Assembly: GCA_025964935.1 (NCBI GenBank)
Contig: JAOPXW010000198.1
Coordinates: forward strand, 1-11,709
From: Friedmanniella sp.
Lineage (GTDB): Bacteria > Actinomycetota > Actinomycetes > Propionibacteriales > Propionibacteriaceae
Length of the DNA: 11,709 bases
Reading direction: 5' to 3'
Below, piece after piece: positions 6,621 to 11,709 of this stretch. A program made the position numbers and the translations under genes. How positions within the stretch are numbered: position 1 is the first letter of the stretch; each line of letters begins with the position of its first letter. The notes beneath the pieces were generated by a model. It saw nothing but the letters and a program-made list of their open reading frames with translations. It did no database searches and was not told where the DNA came from.

Positions 6621-8084
6621 ATGACCGAAACCCCCGCCGAGCCGACCGTCCCACCCGCGGAGCGGCTGAGCCCCGACCAGCTGGCCACCCTGTTCCTGTT
6701 CGAGTCCCTGGACCTGGACAAGCGGCAGTGGCTGAGCGAGCGCGGCCGGGTCGAGACCCGGGCCGGGGGCACGGCCACCTTCACCGAGGGGGAGGAGGCG
6801 ACGTGCTTCTTCGTCCTGCTGTCGGGCACCATCTCGATGCACCGGCGGGTCGAGGGCACCGACATGGAGATCAGCCGGACGAACCAGCGGGGCGTGTACG
6901 CCGGCGCCACCCAGGCCTTCGTCGGCGGTGAGGAGTCCTCCCGCTACCTCAACACGGTGCACGCCATCACCGACTGTGAGTTCTGGGTCATCGACGCCGA
7001 CGTCTTCGGCCAGACCATCCGGCGCTGGTTCCCGATGGCGACCCACCTGCTGGAGGGGATGACGATCGGGCTGCGGTCGAGCCAGGCCATCGTGGGGCAG
7101 CGGGAGCGGCTGCTGTCGCTGGGCCGGCTCTCGGCCGGTCTGACCCACGAGCTGAACAACCCGGCCGCCGCCGCCGTCCGCGCCACCGCGTCCCTGCGGG
7201 AGCGGGTCTCCAAGATGCGCCGCAAGCTCGCCCACCTGGCCACCGCCGACGTCGACCCCAAGGCCCTGGTCGTGCTGACCGAGCTGCAGGAGGCCGCGGT
7301 GGAGAAGATGGCCAAGGTGGAGAAGCTGACCCCGATGCAGGTGGGCGACGCCGAGGACGAGCTCACCGACTGGCTGGAGGACCGCGGGGTCGACGACGCC
7401 TGGGACCTGGCGCCGACCCTGGTGGCCGCCGGGGTGAAGGTCGACTGGCTGGAGGAGGTGGCGGACTCGATGCCGGCCGAGCTGCTGCCCGACGGGCTGC
7501 ACTGGGTCTCCTACGCCTTGGAGACCGAGCAGCTGATGAACGAGATCGAGGACTCCACCCACCGGATCTCCGCCCTGGTCGGCGCGGCCAAGCAGTATTC
7601 CCAGCTGGACCGGGCCGCCCACCAGGACATCGACCTGCGCGACGGGCTGATCAGCACCTGCGTGATGCTCAGCCACAAGATGAAGGCCGCGGGGATCACG
7701 CTGGTCAAGGAGCTCGACCCCGACCTGCCGCTGGTGCCGGCCCACCCGGCCGAGCTCAACCAGGTCTGGACCAACCTGATCGACAACGCCATCCACGCCA
7801 TGCCGGACGGCGGGACCCTCACCCTGCGGACCTCGCGGGTCCAGGACTCGGTCCTGGTCGAGGTCGGCGACACCGGGACGGGCATCCCGGCTCCGCTGCA
7901 GCAGAAGATCTTCGAGCCGTTCTTCACCACCAAGCCGGTGGGGGAGGGGACCGGGCTGGGCCTCGACATCTCCTACCGGGTCGTCACCCAGCGCCACGGC
8001 GGCGACCTGCAGGTGCACTCGGTGCCCGGCGACACCCGCTTCACCGTACGGCTGCCGCTGGCCGAGCCGCCCTCGGTTCTGTGA
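6621..8084 (+). CDS. Soluble histidine kinase with cyclic-nucleotide-binding-like sensor domain
   Basis: 487 residues, no membrane segment or signal peptide, so a cytosolic sensor. Residues about 50-135 form a cNMP-binding-type beta-barrel, but the phosphate-binding cassette is divergent (AGATQAF replaces FGE-type residues and the usual Arg position reads SSRYLNT), so cAMP binding is doubtful. The H-box is GRLSAGLTHELNNP with H176. Roughly 100 extra residues, partly helical and charged, separate it from the second dimerisation helix (about 302-330). ATPase boxes follow: N385/N389, G1 D417-x-G-x-G421, F-box EPFFTT (432-437) and G2 GEGTGLGL (441-448). ATG 6621 has the RBS GGGAGAGGA (6606-6613). 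It lies 61 bp after the receiver-flavoprotein gene with no promoter box between, so that receiver is the expected phosphoacceptor. Confidence 0.92.
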   Translation: MTETPAEPTVPPAERLSPDQLATLFLFESLDLDKRQWLSERGRVETRAGGTATFTEGEEATCFFVLLSGTISMHRRVEGTDMEISRTNQRGVYAGATQAFVGGEESSRYLNTVHAITDCEFWVIDADVFGQTIRRWFPMATHLLEGMTIGLRSSQAIVGQRERLLSLGRLSAGLTHELNNPAAAAVRATASLRERVSKMRRKLAHLATADVDPKALVVLTELQEAAVEKMAKVEKLTPMQVGDAEDELTDWLEDRGVDDAWDLAPTLVAAGVKVDWLEEVADSMPAELLPDGLHWVSYALETEQLMNEIEDSTHRISALVGAAKQYSQLDRAAHQDIDLRDGLISTCVMLSHKMKAAGITLVKELDPDLPLVPAHPAELNQVWTNLIDNAIHAMPDGGTLTLRTSRVQDSVLVEVGDTGTGIPAPLQQKIFEPFFTTKPVGEGTGLGLDISYRVVTQRHGGDLQVHSVPGDTRFTVRLPLAEPPSVL

Positions 8085-8093
8085 GGCCCGGAC

Positions 8094-8099
8094 TAGCCT
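8094..8099 (+). promoter_or_regulatory. -10 box (TAGCCT) of a probable leaderless promoter for the MarR gene
   Basis: TAGCCT fits TANNNT and is followed by 7 nt and then the ATG at 8107, with no Shine-Dalgarno in between. This argues for a leaderless transcript and for the upstream ATG over the in-frame ATG at 8152. No clear -35 is visible. Confidence 0.5.
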
Positions 8100-8106
8100 G
8101 TGACCC

Positions 8107-8607
8107 ATGAGGGCGCGCCGAGGGACACCTGAGGTCAGCGAACCGTCCCCGATGACCCTGGACGACCGGCTGTGCCTGGCGCTGTACGCCGCGTCACGGG
8201 CCATGACGGCCCGCTACCGGGTCGCGCTGGCCGACGTGGGTCTGACCTACCCGCAGTACCTGGTGATGGTGCTGCTGTGGGAGGAGGGCCCGGCCACGGT
8301 CAGCCGTATCGGCGACCGGCTCAGCCTGGAGTCCAACACCCTGTCCCCGCTGCTGAAGCGACTGGAGGGGATGGGTCTGCTGACCCGGAGCCGTGGCTCC
8401 GACGACGAGCGCCTGATGATCATCGGGGTGACCCCGGCGGGTCGGGAGCTGGAGGGCGCCGCGGCCGGGGTGGTCACCGAGATCTGCGAGGCCGCCGGGC
8501 TGCCGGAGGGGGAGCAGGCCGACCTGGTCCGCGTCCTCCGGGAGCTGACCACCCGGCTGGAGGGCTCGACCGCCCTCACCGTGCGGTCCCGCCGGCGCGC
8601 AGGTTAG
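8107..8607 (+). CDS. OhrR-type MarR family transcriptional regulator
   Basis: 166 residues, winged-helix MarR repressor most like OhrR, which releases DNA when organic hydroperoxides oxidise a reactive cysteine. C23 in DDRLCLALYAASR corresponds to C15 of B. subtilis OhrR, and Y27, Y37 and Y48 keep the same offsets (+4, +14, +25) as the tyrosines that contact it. A second cysteine, C127, is 104 residues further, close to the spacing of the Xanthomonas two-cysteine OhrR (22 to 127), so disulfide sensing is plausible. DNA-binding helices lie around IGDRLSLESNTLSPLLKRLE (68-87), with the wing near SDDERLMIIGVT. Starting at 8152 would give 151 residues, nearer the family length; 8107 is preferred because of the box at 8094-8099. 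It is 22 bp after the kinase gene and directly upstream of the hydrolase it may control. Confidence 0.9.
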   Translation: MRARRGTPEVSEPSPMTLDDRLCLALYAASRAMTARYRVALADVGLTYPQYLVMVLLWEEGPATVSRIGDRLSLESNTLSPLLKRLEGMGLLTRSRGSDDERLMIIGVTPAGRELEGAAAGVVTEICEAAGLPEGEQADLVRVLRELTTRLEGSTALTVRSRRRAG

Positions 8608-8623
8608 ATCGTGCGCGATCTAA
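8604..8623. promoter_or_regulatory. Operator-like perfect palindrome (probable MarR/OhrR site)
   Basis: TTAGATCGTGCGCGATCTAA has perfect 8-bp half-sites TTAGATCG and CGATCTAA around TGCG. It overlaps the last codons of the MarR gene and covers the -35 position of the promoter inferred at 8632-8637. Size, symmetry and AT-rich outer ends suit a MarR dimer. The claim that this regulator binds it is inference from position. Confidence 0.65.
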
Positions 8624-8631
8624 TCGCGCGC

Positions 8632-8637
8632 TATATT
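8632..8637 (+). promoter_or_regulatory. -10 box (TATATT) for the alpha/beta hydrolase gene
   Basis: TATATT stands out in a GC-rich setting and lies 8 bp after the palindrome at 8604-8623. The -35 position (about 8608-8614) is inside the palindrome and does not match consensus. The predicted transcript starts near 8644 and includes the RBS AGGAG at 8663-8667. Confidence 0.5.
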
Positions 8638-8674
8638 CGAAGAGATCCGAACGACGACGAAGAGGAGCACACCC

Positions 8675-9508
8675 ATGTCCACCCTTGTTGTGGGAACCGA
8701 GAACAACCTCCCGATCGAGCTCGCCTTCACCGACCAGGGCGCCGGTCAGCCGGTGGTCCTGATCCACGGCTGGCCGCTCAGCGGGCGCTCCTGGGAGGCG
8801 CAGGTCCCCGCGCTCATCGAGGCGGGCTACCGGGTCATCACCTACGACCGTCGCGGTTTCGGCGCGTCCTCGCAGCCGTGGGAGGGCTACGACTACGACA
8901 CCTTCGCCGCCGACCTGGCCGCGCTGCTGGACCACCTCGACCTGAACGACGCCGTGCTGATCGGCTTCTCGATGGGCGGCGGCGAGATCGCCCGCTACCT
9001 CGGCACCTACGGCTCGCGCCGGATCGCCAAGGTCGTCTTCGCCTCGGCCGTGCCGCCCTACCTGTACGTCTCCGACGACAACCCCGACGGTGGGCTGGAC
9101 GACAAGACCCTGAACGGCATGCTCGAGGGTGCCCGCGGGGACCGGATGGCCTTCCTGGACGGGTTCATGACCGCGTTCTTCAGCGCCGGCCAGAAGCTGA
9201 TGGTGAGCGACCAGCAGAAGGCGTACGCCCTCAGCATCGCCGCGATCGCCTCGCCCAAGGGGACCGCGGACTGCATCGTGGCCTTCGGCACGACCGACTT
9301 CCGGGCCGACCTGGCCACGATCACCGTCCCGACCCTGGTCATCCACGGGGACTCCGACGCCACCGTGCCCTTCGAGGTCAGCGGTGAGCGGACGGCCAAG
9401 GCCATCCCCGGGGCGCAGCTCGTGGTGATCAAGAACGGCCCGCACGGCGTCATCACCAGCCACCCGCAGGAGTGGAACGCCGCCGTCCTGGGCTTCCTCG
9501 CGTCCTGA
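8675..9508 (+). CDS. Alpha/beta hydrolase, non-haem chloroperoxidase/esterase family
   Basis: 277 residues, cytosolic, no signal peptide. It has the chloroperoxidase-type alpha/beta hydrolase layout: oxyanion motif HGWPLSGRSWE (31-41), DRRGFGAS (59-65), nucleophile elbow G-F-S99-M-G with the subfamily run GGGEIARYL, acid D228 in HGDSDATVP, and H257 in NGPHGV. This triad nearly superimposes on the S98/D228/H257 numbering of the Streptomyces aureofaciens cofactor-free haloperoxidase. Such enzymes are mainly esterases or lactonases with perhydrolase side activity; the natural substrate cannot be told. The ATG is fixed by AGGAG at 8663-8667. It follows the OhrR-type gene by 67 bp with an operator-like palindrome between, so peroxide-responsive expression is likely. 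The classical OhrR target ohr is not in this window. Confidence 0.92.
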   Translation: MSTLVVGTENNLPIELAFTDQGAGQPVVLIHGWPLSGRSWEAQVPALIEAGYRVITYDRRGFGASSQPWEGYDYDTFAADLAALLDHLDLNDAVLIGFSMGGGEIARYLGTYGSRRIAKVVFASAVPPYLYVSDDNPDGGLDDKTLNGMLEGARGDRMAFLDGFMTAFFSAGQKLMVSDQQKAYALSIAAIASPKGTADCIVAFGTTDFRADLATITVPTLVIHGDSDATVPFEVSGERTAKAIPGAQLVVIKNGPHGVITSHPQEWNAAVLGFLAS

Positions 9509-9522
9509 CCCCGTCCCCGGGG
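9509..9522. terminator. Possible short bidirectional terminator hairpin
   Basis: The 15-bp gap between the convergent hydrolase and helicase genes contains CCCCG (9509-9513), a 4-nt loop and CGGGG (9518-9522). A 5-bp all-GC stem without T-tract is weak; it is reported because of its position between two converging stops. Confidence 0.3.
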
Positions 9523-9523
9523 C

Positions 9524-11614
9524 TCAGGCGGCGAGCAGGTCCGGCAGGGGGTCGGCGTAGACCACGACGAGGGAGGACACGGCCCGGGTCAGGCAGACGT
9601 AGAGCCGCCGCAGCCCGGTGACCTCGTCGGGCTCCCCGGCTACGATCTTGGCCGGCTCGAGCAGCACCACGTGGTCGAACTCGAGCCCCTTGGCCAGGGT
9701 GGCCGGCACCAGGTCCAGCCGGCTCTCGAAGCTCTGGGCGGTCTCCCCCAGCAGGCCGTGGGCCAGGTCCCGGCCGGTCAGCAGCCGGTGGGTGCGGCCC
9801 ACGTCGGCGTCGGCCACCACCAGCCCCACGGTGCCCTCCCGCTCCAGGGCCGCCGCCACCGCCTCGACCAGCGCGTCGTCGGTGCGGGCTCGGCGGCGGA
9901 GGTCGAGCTCCCCGCGGTGCCGCCGGACCGAGTGCGGCGGCGTCAGGGAGGGCGCGATCCGCGGCAGCAGCCGGGCCGCGAAGTCGATCACCGCTCCGGG
10001 CACCCGGAACCCGGCCACGAGCTCCTCGATCACCGCGTCCGGCTGGCCCAGGTGGCCCAGGGACTCGGCCCAGGAGCGGGTGGCCCACGGGGTGGTGGCC
10101 TGGGCGAGGTCGCCGAGCACGGTGACCGACCCGGTGCTGGCTCGCCGCCCGACGGCCCGCAGCATCATCGGCGACAGGTCCTGGGCCTCGTCCAGGATCA
10201 CGTGCCCCAGGCTCGGGGTGCGGGTCAGCAGGTCGGCGACCTCGTCCAGCAGCACCACGTCGGCCAGGGTCCAGCGGGCCGCGGCGGCGGTCCGGGCGGG
10301 GCGGGTGGGTCGCAGCGACGCCTGCTCCTCGGCGCTGAGCACGCCCTCGGCGCTGCGGGCCAGCAGGTCCGGGTCGGACAGCAGCCGCAGCAGCAGCCTG
10401 GCCGGGGTGAGGCCGGGCCAGAGGGCGGCGGCGTACGCGGCCACCGGGCGGCTCCGGGCCACCGCCGCCTGCACCCGGTCGTCGGGGGAGTCCCCGGCCG
10501 CCTCCATCCGCAGCAGCACCTGGTGGGCCAGCCGCTGGGCGAGCATGGCCCGGCCGGACTCGTAGCGCACCCCGCGGGCCACCAGCTCGGCCACGATCTC
10601 GTCGGCGAGGTAGCCCCCGACCCGCCACTGGTAGGCCCCGCGGGGGACCACCAGCGGCTCGGTGGCCCGGCCGAGGTGGCTCCAGACCGCGTTGCGCAGC
10701 ACGGTGGCCATCCGGGCGTCCCCCTTGAGGACCGCCACGGCCGGCTCGTCGACGCCCCGGACCGCGACCCCGTTGGCCTCGCTGACCAGGCTCTGGACGG
10801 TGGCCTGGGTGGCGTCGATCTCGCCGAGGGCGGGCAGCACGTCGGCGATGTAGGACAGGAAGCTGTCGTTGGGGCCCACGACCAGGACCCCGGAGCGGCC
10901 CAGCTGCTCGCGGTAGGCGTACAGCAGGTACGCCGCCCGGTGCAGCCCGACCGCGGTCTTGCCCGTGCCCGGGGCACCCTGGACGCAGAGCGACTGGCTC
11001 AGCTCGGCCCGCACGATGCTGTCCTGCTCGGGCTGGATGGTGGCCACGATGTCGCGCATCGGGCCGGTCCGGGGCCGCTCGATCTCGGACTCCAGGATCT
11101 GCGAGCCGGCGTCCGGCTCGGTCGGCGCGGGGCGGACCAGGTCCTCGTCCTCGTACGCGGTCAGGGCCCCGTGGGAGAAGCCGAAGCGGCGGCGCCGGCG
11201 TACCTGCATCGGCGCACCGGGCCGGGCCTGGTAGAACGGCAGCGCCATCCCGGCCCGCCAGTCGATGACCAGGGGCTCGGCCCCGGCCTCGCTGGTCACG
11301 TGCCGACGACCGATGTAGAGGGTCTCGTCGGCCTCGGCCCCGAGGTGGCGGTCGTAGTCGAGGCGACCGAAGAAGAGCGGGACGCCCGGGTCGTCCTCCA
11401 GGGCCTTCATCCGGCGGTAGAGGAGCTGCTTGAGGTGCTCGGTGGCCACCCGGTCGGCGCCGGTGGCGGTCAGACCGGCGGTGTGGGTCCGCATCCGGCC
11501 CAGGGCGGCGCGGGACTCGGTCAGGTGGGCCCGCTCGGCGGCCAGGACCGGGCCGGCGGGGTCGGAGGCGGCCCCGGTGCGGGGCCCGGCGTCGGGAGGG
11601 TGGGGTTCGGGCAT
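9524..11614 (-). CDS. HelD/HelR-type superfamily 1 ATPase (RNA polymerase-associated)
   Basis: 696 residues. A UvrD/Rep-like ATPase of the HelD/HelR group, which in actinobacteria binds RNA polymerase, pries open its channels and removes stalled or rifamycin-bound enzyme from DNA. Residues 23-75 form the expected N-terminal helical/coiled-coil arm. Motifs: Walker A GAPGTGKT (213-220), Walker B DEAQD (475-479), motif III GDLAQ (501-505), motif IV GFRVP (R537), motif V AKGLEFDHV (641-649), motif VI RRLYVCLTRA (669-678). The long segment 285-470 between Walker A and B is the HelD-specific insertion. Length is close to mycobacterial HelD (about 736). ATG 11614 has GGAG (11627-11624) upstream. HelD and HelR cannot be told apart from sequence alone, so I give no symbol. 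It is convergent with the hydrolase gene and probably monocistronic here. Confidence 0.92.
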   Translation of the reverse strand: MPEPHPPDAGPRTGAASDPAGPVLAAERAHLTESRAALGRMRTHTAGLTATGADRVATEHLKQLLYRRMKALEDDPGVPLFFGRLDYDRHLGAEADETLYIGRRHVTSEAGAEPLVIDWRAGMALPFYQARPGAPMQVRRRRRFGFSHGALTAYEDEDLVRPAPTEPDAGSQILESEIERPRTGPMRDIVATIQPEQDSIVRAELSQSLCVQGAPGTGKTAVGLHRAAYLLYAYREQLGRSGVLVVGPNDSFLSYIADVLPALGEIDATQATVQSLVSEANGVAVRGVDEPAVAVLKGDARMATVLRNAVWSHLGRATEPLVVPRGAYQWRVGGYLADEIVAELVARGVRYESGRAMLAQRLAHQVLLRMEAAGDSPDDRVQAAVARSRPVAAYAAALWPGLTPARLLLRLLSDPDLLARSAEGVLSAEEQASLRPTRPARTAAAARWTLADVVLLDEVADLLTRTPSLGHVILDEAQDLSPMMLRAVGRRASTGSVTVLGDLAQATTPWATRSWAESLGHLGQPDAVIEELVAGFRVPGAVIDFAARLLPRIAPSLTPPHSVRRHRGELDLRRRARTDDALVEAVAAALEREGTVGLVVADADVGRTHRLLTGRDLAHGLLGETAQSFESRLDLVPATLAKGLEFDHVVLLEPAKIVAGEPDEVTGLRRLYVCLTRAVSSLVVVYADPLPDLLAA

Positions 11615-11660
11615 GGCGGGGCACTCCGATGCGGATCGGGAGGGAGGCGGGAAGAGCAGA

Positions 11661-11666
11661 ACCCTA
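11661..11666 (-). promoter_or_regulatory. Possible -10 box (TAGGGT) for the helicase gene
   Basis: Minus-strand TAGGGT fits TANNNT and would give a leader of about 40 nt that includes the GGAG at 11627-11624. No -35 is recognisable. The rest of the 95-bp edge region (11615-11709) shows no gene that I can support. Confidence 0.3.
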
Positions 11667-11709
11667 CTCCCGGGCCCCCTCGAGCGCGGACCCGGAGTTG
11701 TGGAGAAGA

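Noticed and set aside
4805..6910. 701-codon open frame on the minus strand opposite the flavoprotein gene
   Set aside because: Its Gly/His/Val/Asp-rich translation resembles no family and it is a mirror of strong third-position GC in a gene with complete domain motifs on the plus strand. The same applies to the minus-strand frames at 3357-4793 and 6525-8204 and the long frame at 9453-11624.
11669..11699. Imperfect inverted repeat CTCCGGG / CCCGGGAG upstream of the helicase gene as a rifamycin-associated element
   Set aside because: The arms differ by a one-base bulge, the spacing is long, and I could not match it to the known element.

Overview
This is a very GC-rich, densely packed stretch of actinobacterial chromosome. 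Support comes from the strong G/C third-position bias, GTG starts overlapping the preceding stop, TANNNT promoters placed right in front of ATG codons, and actinobacterial gene families (DUF4031, HelD/HelR, the zf-UBP/flavoprotein/kinase set). I cannot name the genus. I see no tRNA, rRNA, CRISPR array, insertion sequence or phage gene. The only non-coding stretches are short (15 to 98 bp), plus 95 bp at the right edge.

Left part (1-2263, minus strand): two tandem paralogous lipoproteins of unknown function. The distal one is cut by the window edge. Each has a type II signal peptide and an internally duplicated domain carrying a Cys-Leu-Cys motif. Both appear to be transcribed without a 5' leader, and a strong hairpin separates them.

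Middle left (2362-4498, plus strand): a translationally coupled set of an M19 dipeptidase, a CutC-family protein and a DUF4031 protein, joined by two 4-bp GTGA overlaps.

Centre (4566-8084, plus strand): the most interesting region. It encodes a standalone UBP-type zinc finger protein and, overlapping it by 4 bp, a receiver/glutaredoxin-like/thioredoxin-reductase-like flavoprotein fusion. After 61 bp comes a soluble histidine kinase with a cyclic-nucleotide-binding-like sensor domain. Together they look like a cytosolic phosphorelay whose output is a flavoenzyme rather than a transcription factor. The flavoprotein lacks the cysteine pairs expected in both its glutaredoxin-like and its reductase domain, so it is unlikely to be a real thioredoxin reductase.

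Right of centre (8107-9508, plus strand): an OhrR-type MarR regulator with the peroxide-sensing Cys/Tyr set, followed by an alpha/beta hydrolase of the non-haem chloroperoxidase/esterase family. A perfect 20-bp operator-like palindrome and a -10 box lie between them. This looks like a small organic-hydroperoxide response unit next to the redox-like relay.

Right end (9524-11614, minus strand): a complete HelD/HelR-type superfamily 1 ATPase that is expected to act on RNA polymerase. It converges on the hydrolase gene with only 15 bp between stops.
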